Shown piece by piece: positions 54,631 through 63,813 of a stretch of 63,813 bases of DNA (positions are counted from its first letter, which is position 1; every line of letters starts with the position of its first letter). This stretch comes from Nostoc sp. UCD121 (GTDB taxonomy: Bacteria > Cyanobacteriota > Cyanobacteriia > Cyanobacteriales > Nostocaceae): positions 1 through 63,813 of the forward strand of contig NZ_JACKZS010000018.1 in assembly GCF_014222285.1 (NCBI RefSeq). The letters are read 5' to 3'. A program made the position numbers and the translations under genes. The notes beneath the pieces are model-generated. The model worked only from the letters and a program-made list of their open reading frames with translations. It had not been told where the DNA came from and did not search any database.

Positions 54631-55011
54631 TTATGAGTTGCTCGCGATAAACTTTTGAGCTTGTTCTATGACGGCGTTTAACTCTTCCTGACTGCTAGCT
54701 TTCACCTTCAATTTTTTGCCATTAGCCTCGACTTCCAATTCAATAGTTTTGTTGCCCAAGCGATCGCCCAAAAATCCCAACAATTTCTTAAAATTGGCTA
54801 GGCTTACCTCGGCCTGCAACACTCTTACCAAAAAGCCGCCAACAGACTTAGCTCCTTGAGGTATTTCTGTAACTGCTACAAGTTCAGCACTTTCTACATC
54901 TAATTCTTTGATTTCTCGCAGTAGATTCCGTGTTTCCTGTTCTTGTTCCTCTGCATCTAAGTCCGGATTAGAAAGAGCGAGCGTCAGTTTGATGTTAGAT
55001 TCAAAACTCAT
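54631..55011 (-). CDS. EACC1-type constant component of a caspase conflict system
   Basis: 126 residues, intact. The pattern SFESNIKLTLALSNPDLDAE, a central conserved block (GFLVRVLQAEVSLANFKKLL) and C-terminal IELEVEANGKKLKVKASS followed by an amphipathic helix (EELNAVIEQAQKF) is that of EACC1 (effector-associated constant component 1). Such proteins accompany variable effectors, often caspase-like or peptidase domains, in predicted NTP-driven biological conflict systems. It lies 27 bp upstream of the caspase gene, so they form an operon. The EACC1 function (adaptor) is inferred from the published gene-neighbourhood work. Confidence 0.7.
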   Translation of the reverse strand: MSFESNIKLTLALSNPDLDAEEQEQETRNLLREIKELDVESAELVAVTEIPQGAKSVGGFLVRVLQAEVSLANFKKLLGFLGDRLGNKTIELEVEANGKKLKVKASSQEELNAVIEQAQKFIASNS

Positions 55012-55426
55012 TTTGTGCCCTTTTAGGTTTTTCAGCAGCTAGCTGATGGTCAATTGTATTTCTGTAGTATATCGATTGACATCGAATCTTCTATGTAAAT
55101 TTCCTGAAACTTCTTCAAAATTTTTACAAAAACTCATAAAATTTAGGTAAAAATCTGGTATAAACACAGAACATCTCTCTTCAATAGCTTCAAAACTTAG
55201 AGGCAATTAATACCATTTCATCTGACAAGTTGTTTTGATACAGCAGTTTTTTTTACCAACGCTTGCGATCGCAAAGGAAGCTACTGAGTTTATCTTTGCA
55301 ACTTCCTGGCGATCGCTAGATCAAACTATTACAGGACGGCGTAAATGCAGCAACGCTCTCAATTAACCAGAAAAGGGGCAAAATCCCCTTGTTAAAGGCA
55401 AACTTGCGCCACGGTTGTCAGATTAA
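55012..55426. other. Spacer between EACC1 and ilvD
   Basis: 415 bp. The AT-rich part next to EACC1 should hold its promoter. HIP1-type sites lie near 55266 and 55310. The ilvD terminator is at 55371-55390. I see no gene. Confidence 0.45.
55371..55390 (-). terminator. Intrinsic terminator of ilvD
   Basis: On the minus strand AAGGGG, loop ATTTTG, CCCCTT (55390 to 55373) is followed by TTCT. It starts 37 bp after the ilvD stop. Confidence 0.8.
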
Positions 55427-57112
55427 TCAAAACAAATCCAAATCGGTAACAGCCCCAAGACTGCTAGAAGATACCAGTTTGGCATATTTCGCCAACACGC
55501 CTTTAGTGTAACGTGGGGCGGGAGGTTGCCAGTTAGCACGACGACGGGCTAATTCTTCTTCGGAGATATTCAACTGCAATGAACGAGCAGGTGCATCAAT
55601 CGTAATACTATCGCCTTCTTCGACAAGCGCGATCGCACCACCAACAGCTGCTTCTGGAGCAACATGACCAACTACCATCCCGTAAGTGCCGCCAGAAAAG
55701 CGTCCGTCGGTAATTAATCCCACCGCATCACCCAAACCAGCCCCGATAATTGCCGAAGTGGGAGCCAACATTTCGCGCATTCCAGGGCCACCCTTGGGCC
55801 CTTCGTAGCGGATTACCAAAATATCACCAGCTTGAATTTTACCCGCCAAAATTGCATCTAAAGAGGCTTCTTCCGACTCAAACACCCGTGCAGGGCCGGT
55901 AATTACTGGTTTTTTCACCCCGGTAATTTTAGCAACAGCCCCTTGCGTTGCCAAATTACCTCTGAGGATGGCTAAGTGTCCTTGAGCATACATTGGGTTA
56001 TTCCAGGGACGAATCACATCTTGATTGGCGGATGGTTCTTCGGGGATGTCTGCTAATATCTCTGCAATGGTTTGACCGCTGATTGTGAGGCTATCACCAT
56101 GCAATAAGTCATGTACGAGTAACATCTTCATTACTTGGGGAATGCCACCAGCTTTGTGCAAATCTGTAGCTACATATTTACCACTTGGTTTTAAATCACA
56201 CAAAACAGGAACACGGGCGCGGATTGTTTCAAAGTCATCCAGGGTTAACTCTACATTAGCAGCGCGAGCGATCGCTAAAAAATGCAATACTGCATTGGTC
56301 GAACCACCCACCGCCATAATCACAGAGATAGCATTCTCTATAGATTTGCGGGTGATAATTTGACTGGGTAAGATTTGTTGACGAATGGCTTCGACTAATA
56401 CATAAGCTGATTTTTCCGTGCTATCGGCTTTTTCGGGATCTTCGGCTGCCATTGTGGAAGAATAGGGCAAACTCATTCCCATCGCTTCAAATGCTGAAGA
56501 CATGGTGTTAGCTGTGAACATTCCCCCGCAGGAACCGGCACCCGGACAAGCGCGACTTTCAACTTCTAATAATTCCTTTTCGTCAATTTTTCCAGCACTG
56601 TATTGACCAACTGCTTCAAAAGAACTGACTACGGTTAAATCGCGTCCGTTGTAGTGACCGGGTTTTATTGTGCCACCGTAAACGAATATTGCAGGGATAT
56701 TCATCCGAGCGATCGCTAGCATTGCCCCTGGCATATTCTTATCACAACCGCCAATAGCTAGCACACCATCCATACTTTGCCCAGTACAGGCGGTTTCAAT
56801 GGAATCGGCGATGACTTCCCGCGACACTAGGGAATATTTCATCCCTTCAGTTCCCATTGAAATCCCGTCGCTGATGGTAATCGTACCGAACACTTGCGGC
56901 ATCGCCCCGGCAGTTTTAATCCCAACTTCTGCCCTTTGTGCCAGTTGATTTATCCCCATATTGCAGGGAGTGATGGTGCTGTAACCGTTGGCTATACCGA
57001 CAATGGCTTTGTTGAAATCTTCATCTTTAAAACCAACTGCACGCAGCATGGCTCGATTTGGCGATCGCTGTACCCCTTGCGTGACAACTTGGCTTCTCAA
57101 ATTCTCCGACAT
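55427..57112 (-). CDS. ilvD: Dihydroxy-acid dehydratase
   Basis: A full-length 561-residue Fe-S dehydratase of branched-chain amino acid synthesis, converting dihydroxy-isovalerate to keto-isovalerate. Diagnostic motifs are [12 protein letters not shown] and [18 protein letters not shown] (cluster Cys residues), with [14 protein letters not shown] and [14 protein letters not shown]. It begins [22 protein letters not shown]. No damage. A terminator lies just beyond its stop. It is transcribed alone. Confidence 0.97.
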   Translation of the reverse strand: MSENLRSQVVTQGVQRSPNRAMLRAVGFKDEDFNKAIVGIANGYSTITPCNMGINQLAQRAEVGIKTAGAMPQVFGTITISDGISMGTEGMKYSLVSREVIADSIETACTGQSMDGVLAIGGCDKNMPGAMLAIARMNIPAIFVYGGTIKPGHYNGRDLTVVSSFEAVGQYSAGKIDEKELLEVESRACPGAGSCGGMFTANTMSSAFEAMGMSLPYSSTMAAEDPEKADSTEKSAYVLVEAIRQQILPSQIITRKSIENAISVIMAVGGSTNAVLHFLAIARAANVELTLDDFETIRARVPVLCDLKPSGKYVATDLHKAGGIPQVMKMLLVHDLLHGDSLTISGQTIAEILADIPEEPSANQDVIRPWNNPMYAQGHLAILRGNLATQGAVAKITGVKKPVITGPARVFESEEASLDAILAGKIQAGDILVIRYEGPKGGPGMREMLAPTSAIIGAGLGDAVGLITDGRFSGGTYGMVVGHVAPEAAVGGAIALVEEGDSITIDAPARSLQLNISEEELARRRANWQPPAPRYTKGVLAKYAKLVSSSSLGAVTDLDLF

Positions 57113-57208
57113 CTTTTTTCCTTCCCTGGCATGATCGCTTGTATTGCGATTGTATTACCTGATTTTCTCATGTATACGCGGCGCGATCGAACATGAGTAA
57201 CCACTACT

Positions 57209-57333
57209 GGTCTGTCTCATTAATTCTGAGGGATAAAAGAACGAACCGCAAAGGGCGCAAAGAGCGCAAAGTAGAAGAGGTAAAGAAGAGAAATTTAAAA
57301 GTTATTCACCTATCAGAACTAATGGGACAGAAC
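57209..57333. mobile_element. MITE-like element, copy A
   Basis: GGTCTGTCTCATTAATTCTGAGG at its left end, and GTTCTGTCCCATTAGTTCTG read inward from the right end (both shortened here; the full arms lie at 57209-57231 and 57313-57333), are near-complementary arms. The interior has CGCAAAGGGCGCAAAGAGC. A related copy B follows directly. No transposase is present. Confidence 0.6.
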
Positions 57334-57340
57334 ACTACTG

Positions 57341-57440
57341 GTCTGTCTCATTAAATTTGAGGGGTAAATACGCTTGTAGTGAGGACTTTAGTCCTCAAAC
57401 ATTCAATTACTACAAACCTAGCAAAATTAATGGGACAGAC
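57341..57440. mobile_element. MITE-like element, copy B
   Basis: GTCTGTCTCATTAAATTTGAG (57341 on) and, inward from 57440, GTCTGTCCCATTAATTTTG are the arms. The interior differs from copy A and has its own hairpin (GAGGACTTTAGTCCTC, 57381-57396). The spacing between A and B includes CACTACTG. Confidence 0.6.
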
Positions 57441-57495
57441 TACTACGCCAGTTTTAGTTTTTACCTTTAACCCAAGCTAACCCCCATTTTTAAGA

Positions 57496-60132
57496 CTATG
57501 GCTCGCTCAAGAAGTCGTTAATAGCGTGTAATAATTGACGGAAAGTGTAAGGCTTCTTCAAAAATATATTGATACCAGCGTTAGCAGCCTCGACTATTTG
57601 GCTGTCTGTCACCATGCCGCTGATGCCCATAATCTTGACTTGTGGATTCATTTGTTGCATTATGCCAATTGCAGTTAACCCATCCATTGACGGCATCATC
57701 ATATCCATCAACACCATACTGATTTGATTTTGATGCTGGGCATATAATGAGATTGCCTCGATGCCATTAATAGCTGTCAGGGTTTTGTAATTGTGGTCTT
57801 CTAACAAAGTTTTGCTAATCTCCAGGATAGCGGCTTCATCATCTACAACTAGAATTAATTCTCCGTTGCCATTGGGCAATTCCAAGTTCTCTGCTTGTTG
57901 CTTTGTACTTTTGTTCAAAGCTGGTAGATATACTTGGAATTGGGAACCTTTGCTTACCTCACTAGAGACTTTCACAAAACCATTGTGGTTTTTGACAATC
58001 CCAATCACAGTTGACAAACCTAAGCCAGTGCCTTTGCCTGGTTCTTTTGTTGTGAAAAATGGTTCAAAAATTCGCTCCAAAATTACTGGAGAAATCCCAA
58101 ATCCTGTATCTGAAATAGTTATGACTATATAAGGGCCCACCTGAGCATTTAGATTCATCTTGGCAAAATTTTCATCAACGAATAAATTTTCCGCAGAGAT
58201 AGATAATGTACCGCCTTTGGGCATTGCATCACGAGCGTTGACGCACAAATTCATTAACACCTGATGAATTTGAGTCGGATCTGCCAAGATAGTCCAGAGT
58301 TTATGTCTAGGTAGATTATTGATAATTGTGATCGATTTTGGAAATGTACTTTGGACAATTTGCTCAATTTCTAACAGTAGGTGTTCTATTTGTAAAGAAA
58401 TGCCGTTGCCTTCAGATCGACGAGAAAAAGTCATAATTTGCTTGACCAAATCCGCCGCCCGTTTAGAGTTATGTTCAAGAAGCTTCAGCAGTTGTTGATT
58501 GCGTGCATCTAGATTGGGAAGTTTGAGCGCTAACATTTCCACTGAGGACAGAATGGGTGTCAGAATATTGTTGAGGTCGTGGGCAATGCCACTTGCCAAC
58601 GTACCAAGACTCTCTAGGCGCTGGGCACGGAGAAATTGGGCCAGGAGTTGTTTTTTTTCTGTGATGTCGGTATCAACAGAAAGGATGGATTTGGGTTGCT
58701 CTGCTTCATCACGCATCAGTGTCCATCGGCTTTCCACGATAATTTCTTTGCCGCCCTTTGTCACTTTATGTAACTCACCTTGCCATAAGCCAGAGTTAGT
58801 AACATTTGTTAAAGCCACTTGTAACTGCTGTGAGCTTTCTTTGCACAGCAACTCCTCCAGGTTTTTTCCCAAAGCCTCATGAGTTTCCCAACCATATAGA
58901 CGTTCTGCACCTTGATTCCAGAATAAAATTTGGTTTTGGAAATTTCGCACGATAATCGCATCAGAAGCGATATCTAATAAAGCTGCTTGTTCGCGGATTT
59001 TTTGTTCTGCCCATTTGCGCTCAATGGTCGTAGCTAACACATTAGCGATCGCTTGCAAAAAGTGAATATCATTTTGGGTAAACTCCCGATGTCTAGTTGT
59101 ATGTGCGCCTAAGACACCAAGAGGTTGTTTTTGACCTTGAATGATGACGCTAATGCCACTAATTACCGAGTGGTTAATCAATAAAGGTGGCCCTTGAAAC
59201 CGTGTTTCTTTGGCAAGGTCGCAAACAATGACTGGCTCATCAGAAAGTAGTGTATAGGAAGCCTGAGTCTGATTCCCTACACCTAATTCTAATTTAAAAT
59301 TTCCCACTAGCCCTGGTTGCCAACCGACTCCCGATCGCAACAATAAGCTGTTCTGATCTGGAAGCAGTTCTAAAACTTTACTGTATTCCACCTCAAGGCT
59401 TTGAGTAACCAGGACAGCAGCTTCGTCCATTAATTTGTAAAGGTCGATATTAGCTAGAGCTAACTGACCCAACTTAGCCACAGCTGCCTGCTGGCGTACA
59501 CGCGCTCTTAAACCAGCTTCCACCCGCTTGCGTTCAGCGAGTTCAGTATGTACCTGCTCATAAAGTTGAGATTGCTGGATGGCAATACCCACCTGTACTG
59601 CCAATTGTTTGAGAAAATCGATTTCCCACGTCTGCCACTGGCGGGGTGCTGCACATTGGTTAGCAACTAATAATCCCCACAATTTTTTTCCTTGCAAAAT
59701 TGGGACTGCCAAGTTTGCCCTGACTTGAAACTGAGTAAGTAAATCGCGGTGGCATTCAGTCAGACCTGCTGTATAAATATCTGCAATAGCTTGGATGCGC
59801 CCATGTCTGTATTCCTCGCCGCGAGTTTCCATGAAATAAGTGTCTTGAACTTGGGTATTCAGGATAGCAATCCAACGATCATCAACAGACTCTACCACCA
59901 CTACCCCTCTGTAGTCTGGTTCAAACTGATACATGAACACTCGATCTACTTGTAGGAATTGACGGACTTCAGTAACGGTGGTATTGAGAACCTTGTCCAA
60001 ATTCAAACTCTGGCGGATGCGCTGGGCAATTGCCATCACCAATCGCTGCCATTGAATTTGCTGTTGTAGTGCCTCCTCTGCCTGCTGACATTCTGTGAGG
60101 TGGCACGTTGAATTAAATTCATCATTGTTCAT
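57496..60132 (-). CDS. Hybrid sensor histidine kinase with a CBCR-like GAF domain
   Basis: An 878-residue soluble hybrid kinase. GAF1 (about 35-190) has the cyanobacteriochrome-type motif DIYTAGLTECHRDLLTQFQ with Cys127-His128 and a downstream LWGLLVANQC, which suggests a bilin attached at Cys127. A second GAF (about 212-380), a PAS domain (about 390-500, SDAIIVRNFQNQILFWNQGAE), HisKA with LASGIAHDLNNIL, HATPase with GTGLGLSTVIGI and a C-terminal receiver (LILVVDDEAA, Asp in MDMMMPSMDG) follow. It may sense light and phosphorylate its own receiver. No output regulator lies nearby. Confidence 0.9.
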   Translation of the reverse strand: MNNDEFNSTCHLTECQQAEEALQQQIQWQRLVMAIAQRIRQSLNLDKVLNTTVTEVRQFLQVDRVFMYQFEPDYRGVVVVESVDDRWIAILNTQVQDTYFMETRGEEYRHGRIQAIADIYTAGLTECHRDLLTQFQVRANLAVPILQGKKLWGLLVANQCAAPRQWQTWEIDFLKQLAVQVGIAIQQSQLYEQVHTELAERKRVEAGLRARVRQQAAVAKLGQLALANIDLYKLMDEAAVLVTQSLEVEYSKVLELLPDQNSLLLRSGVGWQPGLVGNFKLELGVGNQTQASYTLLSDEPVIVCDLAKETRFQGPPLLINHSVISGISVIIQGQKQPLGVLGAHTTRHREFTQNDIHFLQAIANVLATTIERKWAEQKIREQAALLDIASDAIIVRNFQNQILFWNQGAERLYGWETHEALGKNLEELLCKESSQQLQVALTNVTNSGLWQGELHKVTKGGKEIIVESRWTLMRDEAEQPKSILSVDTDITEKKQLLAQFLRAQRLESLGTLASGIAHDLNNILTPILSSVEMLALKLPNLDARNQQLLKLLEHNSKRAADLVKQIMTFSRRSEGNGISLQIEHLLLEIEQIVQSTFPKSITIINNLPRHKLWTILADPTQIHQVLMNLCVNARDAMPKGGTLSISAENLFVDENFAKMNLNAQVGPYIVITISDTGFGISPVILERIFEPFFTTKEPGKGTGLGLSTVIGIVKNHNGFVKVSSEVSKGSQFQVYLPALNKSTKQQAENLELPNGNGELILVVDDEAAILEISKTLLEDHNYKTLTAINGIEAISLYAQHQNQISMVLMDMMMPSMDGLTAIGIMQQMNPQVKIMGISGMVTDSQIVEAANAGINIFLKKPYTFRQLLHAINDFLSEP

Positions 60133-60566
60133 CTGTAATATGCCTGGTTTAATCCATTAGGTTGTCAATATCTGTAGTGACTGCTGGTTACGCCTCTGTG
60201 CTATTGCCTGTAGCCCATACTTTGTAGAAATAGATATAGTTAAAATTATCTGATAATGCAAGGATATTAATCTTACGGCAGTTATTATTTCTATAGCTCT
60301 TCCTTAAGAGGTGTGCCGATTCAATATATGTTTTCTTTATTGCACCATAAATTATCATTTGTAACAACTTACAATAACTGTATGTATGTTCAGCTATTGA
60401 ATGAAATAAGGGGATCAATCTGGCTTGAACACAGTTATTTACTCTGTTTTGACCATTAGGAATTAAATTAATCCTTACTGATAAATTCTTATAAAAAAAG
60501 TGGCATTCATTTGTATAAACTGAATCCCACTCTCTATTTCTTAAAATTATCGATGACAGAGATATT
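60133..60566. other. AT-rich spacer
   Basis: 434 bp between two minus-strand genes. No gene, hairpin or promoter that I can support is seen; a frame at 60188-60418 (minus) is shadow-like. The promoter of the kinase gene should lie just upstream of its start at 60132. Confidence 0.4.
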
Positions 60567-63500
60567 TTACCCAGGAAGAGTTAGCCCAGTCACAGCGATC
60601 GCACCTGCGATCGCACTGGCTGCAAGGGAAGTGATCGCTGTCCCAAATATCCACCATGCTGCATTTGCAACGGTTTTTTTGCTTTCTTCAGCTTGCTTTT
60701 TAGCTTGGTGTTGGATGGCTTTCAAACGTTTTTGGGTTTCTTTCTGGATGCGTTCGGCTCGTTGCAATACGCCATCTCGCGCTGCTTCTATTTGGTCGAT
60801 AATCCGGTTAGCATCTGCCTCAGAGATATCCTCACGAGAACTGATCACAGCAACTAAGGTGTCACGATCAAATTCACTGAGGCGATCGCGCAATGCTTCA
60901 AATCCAGCTTGCGGATCGTCGAATACTTTGGCAAAGTCTTGCTTAATGCCTTCATAGTTGAGTTCAGAACGATCCAGGGAATTAAGATAGTTGCGAACTT
61001 TGGCAAAAACTCCATCCAGCAATGATTGCACCTGCTGCTGAATCTGCTGAAATTGTTCGACAATGGAACTGCGGACAGAATCAATTTGATCCACAATTCG
61101 GTTAGCTTCTTCTTCTGAGATATCCTCACGTTGGGATAACAGCGCCACGATTGTGGAACGGTCAAATTTTGAGGCGCGATCGCTCAAACTTCCAATTCCA
61201 GCGCGGGGAGAAGACAACAGCAATTGTAAATCGCGTTTGATTCCTTCAGGGTTGAGTTCGTCTTTGTTGGTATTACGCAGATATTCTTCAAGATTGGCTT
61301 CAAAATCTAAAGCTTGTTGAGCAGTACGCTTGGCTAAACGTCGTGGCGCTCTTACAATGTCACCAATGGCATCTTGTACGCGATCGATGATCTGATTAAC
61401 TTGCTCTTGGCTCAAGTCTCCGCGCTGACTCACGAGTTGCACCAAGGTTTCTCGATCTACATGAGATAAGCGATCGCGCAGTGCTAAGGCTCCAGCTTTG
61501 GGATCGTCGAGTAATTTTTCCAAATCGCTTCTAATACCTTCTGGATCGAGTTCTTCCAAGTTGGTATTGCGGAGATATTCAGCGATGGCTTTTGTAGTTT
61601 TTTCGTACTGTTCTTTTGCTTGCTGCGGTACTTGCAAAATACTATCTCGGACAGCTTCAATCTGATCGAGAATTTGGTTTACCTGTTCTTCGCTCAAATC
61701 TTGACGCTGACTAAGCAATTGTACCAATGTGTCGCGGTCAAATTGCGATAAGCGCGATCGTAATAGGCTAATTCCGGCTTGCGGATCGTCTAGTAAAATT
61801 CTCAACTCACGTTTGATAGCTTCAGGATTGAGTTCATCTTTGTTAGTATTGTGCAGATAATTTTCAACTCTTTGACGCAGTTCATCGGCTTTCGCTTTTG
61901 TTTGTTCTTGCAATTCTCTAGCACGATTCAAGATATTATCGCGGTTGCGTTCGAGTTGACCAACAATATTATTAGCTTCCTCTTCGCTGACATCTTGACG
62001 CTGTTGCAGCAATTGTACAAAAGTATCGCGGTCAAATTGTCCGAAGCGGCTACTTAAATCTTCAAACCCAGCTTCTGGATCTTCTATTAAATTGGCAAAG
62101 TCCCGTTCAATACCTTCAGGGTTGAGTTCTTCTTTCCCAGTAGAACGGAGATAATCTTCGATGCGTGTGCGGAAATTTTGTCCTTTTTCCCGCGCTTCGG
62201 CCTGTTTTACAGTCTCTAAAACTTCCGAGCGAGCGCTTTCCATTTGTTCAGAAATTTCTTTCACCCTGGGTTCACTGAGATCGCCTCGCTGGTTCAGCAA
62301 GTTGGTGAAATATTCTTGATTGATTTCTTCTAATTCCCGTCTCACAGTTGTCGGATCTGCGTTTACGTCATAGATGATTTCTTTAAATTCATCTAATAGC
62401 GTAATTCGGTTAAAATGCCAGGGAAATGAATTCAATATGTAATCTTCGACATCTGCTTTAATCGTGTTTTCAACTGATATTGCTAGTCTTGCAGATACTT
62501 GCTCAGTGGCTTGCTCTCTAAACTTTTGAAATTGTTCAGTTATTTGCTCGACATCGACATCTTGAACTTTTTCTTTCAGCTTTTGCAACTGAGTTGTAAT
62601 TTTGTTCACATCGATATTAGAAAGGTTGACCCGACCGAGAACTGCTGGTGCGGCAGCAGTCAAACCATATCGAATAGCTTGTTTAATTACACCATTACCA
62701 TTACCACCTCCAACTGTAACCAGTTGCTGAAGCCGTTCACCCAATTGCTCAGAATTGAGTTCTTCAGGAGTAGCAGACTTAAGTAAATTAATTACTTGTT
62801 CCGTGGGATTTTTACGATTCAAAGCTTGTTGCCAAGCACCTTGAAACTGGTCAGCAATGCCATTGATATCTTCTTTAGATAAATCTGTGCGAGTGCTGAT
62901 TAAATCAACAAATGTTTGACGGTTAATATTTTGCAATAAATCGCTATTAGCAACAGATTGCAAATCTGTATCTTTAAGAAGCTGGTCAAATTGGTTGCGA
63001 ATTTCTTTAACATCCAGCTTTGGCAATTGCAGAGAACTTAAAGAACTTTGGAGAGTATTTTTAATCCCTTCAGAATCAAAACCTGAAGTTAATTCCCGCC
63101 GAACTGCGGCTGTAATCTCTTCGGCAGTCGAAACTAACTGTTTTTTTGCAGTATTAGCACCGATACCAGCAGTTGCTGTACCCATCAGAGCTTGAAAACC
63201 AGAAGTAACAGTATTAGAGATAGAACCAATTAAAGAACCTACAGCTGATGAACCCAACCAAATTACTAGTGAAAAATAGGTAGACCAGATGACTACACCA
63301 ATAATTGATCCTAAGAATGCGCTTTCGATTAAGCTAAGTTTTACAGCTAGAAAGCAAGCAATAAATAATGCAATGCTCGCAGTTATTAACACCCAAGCAC
63401 CAACTTTGCTTTGAACCTTACGAATTGTCTTACCTAAACTTTCTGATTCATCATCGGAATCTGAATCAATTTCCCAAGATGAAATTCCGACAGCAACTGA

Positions 63501-63668
63501 AAAGTTTGTGAATAACAATTGAAAAGCAAATGCCATCGAAACCCCAGCCAGCAATGCCACCAAAAATTTAGGCCCAGAAAAAAGCACTGATGCTTCTTCT
63601 GGAGTTAGTACTTCCTGAGCTAAAGTTATTGGGGCTAATCCTAAAATAGTTGCAACATTTTGAAACAT
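60567..63668 (-). CDS. Repeat-rich membrane protein, function unknown
   Basis: 1033 residues. An N-terminal part with three or four membrane segments (about 33-55, 92-112, 118-143) precedes a long helical region. About six tandem repeats of some 95 residues fill residues 410-990; each starts YL.NTNK.ELNPEGI, goes through ..DP.AG...L..RLS.FD and ends RDTLVQLLSQR.DLSEEQ.N.I.DQIE. A C-terminal membrane segment (WWIFGTAITSLAASAIAGAIA) closes it. The repeats are highly charged and helical, so they could form a rigid stalk or bind partners at the membrane. I do not recognise a family. The gene reads without damage. Confidence 0.75.
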   Translation of the reverse strand: MFQNVATILGLAPITLAQEVLTPEEASVLFSGPKFLVALLAGVSMAFAFQLLFTNFSVAVGISSWEIDSDSDDESESLGKTIRKVQSKVGAWVLITASIALFIACFLAVKLSLIESAFLGSIIGVVIWSTYFSLVIWLGSSAVGSLIGSISNTVTSGFQALMGTATAGIGANTAKKQLVSTAEEITAAVRRELTSGFDSEGIKNTLQSSLSSLQLPKLDVKEIRNQFDQLLKDTDLQSVANSDLLQNINRQTFVDLISTRTDLSKEDINGIADQFQGAWQQALNRKNPTEQVINLLKSATPEELNSEQLGERLQQLVTVGGGNGNGVIKQAIRYGLTAAAPAVLGRVNLSNIDVNKITTQLQKLKEKVQDVDVEQITEQFQKFREQATEQVSARLAISVENTIKADVEDYILNSFPWHFNRITLLDEFKEIIYDVNADPTTVRRELEEINQEYFTNLLNQRGDLSEPRVKEISEQMESARSEVLETVKQAEAREKGQNFRTRIEDYLRSTGKEELNPEGIERDFANLIEDPEAGFEDLSSRFGQFDRDTFVQLLQQRQDVSEEEANNIVGQLERNRDNILNRARELQEQTKAKADELRQRVENYLHNTNKDELNPEAIKRELRILLDDPQAGISLLRSRLSQFDRDTLVQLLSQRQDLSEEQVNQILDQIEAVRDSILQVPQQAKEQYEKTTKAIAEYLRNTNLEELDPEGIRSDLEKLLDDPKAGALALRDRLSHVDRETLVQLVSQRGDLSQEQVNQIIDRVQDAIGDIVRAPRRLAKRTAQQALDFEANLEEYLRNTNKDELNPEGIKRDLQLLLSSPRAGIGSLSDRASKFDRSTIVALLSQREDISEEEANRIVDQIDSVRSSIVEQFQQIQQQVQSLLDGVFAKVRNYLNSLDRSELNYEGIKQDFAKVFDDPQAGFEALRDRLSEFDRDTLVAVISSREDISEADANRIIDQIEAARDGVLQRAERIQKETQKRLKAIQHQAKKQAEESKKTVANAAWWIFGTAITSLAASAIAGAIAVTGLTLPG

Positions 63669-63813
63669 AATATTTTCTCACTTGCACTCAATTAAATACC
63701 CATTTACAAAATGGCTTATTTATAAGTTTAATTATCAATTAAATAAGCTGACACTTTCTTAGGTAATAGTTTTATTTACCAAAAGTCGTATTTTGAAATT
63801 TATTGTTTTTAGT
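63669..63813. other. Spacer at the window end
   Basis: 145 bp, AT-rich, upstream of the repeat-protein gene and likely holding its promoter. A Shine-Dalgarno-like GTGAGAAA precedes the ATG on the minus strand. Nothing else is seen. Confidence 0.4.

Noticed and set aside
60188..60418. 76-codon minus-strand frame in the spacer before the kinase gene
   Set aside because: Very AT-rich with no start signal and no conserved motif.
1..63813. tRNA, rRNA and riboswitch genes
   Set aside because: I looked for T-arm and anticodon-stem patterns and known leader motifs in the spacers and found none I could support; tRNAscan-SE or Infernal would be decisive.

Overview
The window looks like chromosome of a filamentous, heterocyst-type cyanobacterium close to Nostoc. 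The evidence is the many HIP1 octamers (GCGATCGC), the dense short tandem repeats (CCCAATT-type and GTCATTA/AATGACA-type) between genes, the fbp-tal-zwf-opcA cluster, a coaT/coaR cobalt pair, and families largely confined to cyanobacteria (DUF3155, DUF3611, DUF3598, DUF4912, CCB1-like, EACC1). I saw no rRNA, tRNA or CRISPR array.

Layout. 1-6.5 kb: a partial unknown gene, a small conserved protein, a nucleotidyltransferase-fold protein, a DEDDh exonuclease, argS, and a hicAB toxin-antitoxin pair whose toxin has lost its ATG. 6.6-11.6 kb: murD (with a repeat-derived insertion), glyS, a PEP-CTERM protein and the decayed remnant of a second copy. 12-19.4 kb: a WcaI-like glycosyltransferase, then a two-gene RND efflux pump. 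19.5-25 kb: an RpiB-like isomerase, the cobalt ATPase coaT and its MerR-type regulator coaR. A two-gene ATPase + TOPRIM-like module sits between coaT and coaR, and its TOPRIM gene is interrupted by a 103-bp MITE. 25.4-29.5 kb: a very large PstS-like/DUF4912-repeat protein. 30.2-36 kb: fbp, tal, zwf and opcA, the oxidative pentose phosphate operon, with repeat arrays in the tal-zwf and zwf-opcA spacers. 36.5-43.4 kb: an SLH protein, a GAF histidine kinase, DUF3155, a CCB1-like factor with a PadR regulator, DUF3611 and a small membrane protein. 43.6-51.7 kb: housekeeping genes (serS, rseP, nth, rpsN, aat, ftsX, def) mixed with conserved unknowns and broken Uma2/UPF0175 genes. 51.8-55 kb: a WD40 remnant and an EACC1-caspase-PBP conflict system in which EACC1 is intact but the caspase gene carries two frameshifts and a nonsense codon. 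55.4-63.8 kb: ilvD, a hybrid histidine kinase whose first GAF domain looks like a cyanobacteriochrome, and a 1033-residue membrane protein built of six about 95-residue repeats.

How the genes work together. Fbp, transaldolase, glucose-6-phosphate dehydrogenase and its activator OpcA drive NADPH production in the dark and in heterocysts. CoaR would sense cobalt and activate coaT from a promoter with a 20-bp spacer and a 10-2-10 dyad. That promoter region can be read in both directions, so the inserted ATPase module may now be under it.

The strongest leads are genome-conflict genes caught in the act of decay (hicA without a start codon, the MITE-split TOPRIM gene, the broken caspase) and repeats spreading into coding sequence (murD, Uma2). 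All identifications rest on motif recognition by eye; no database search was run.
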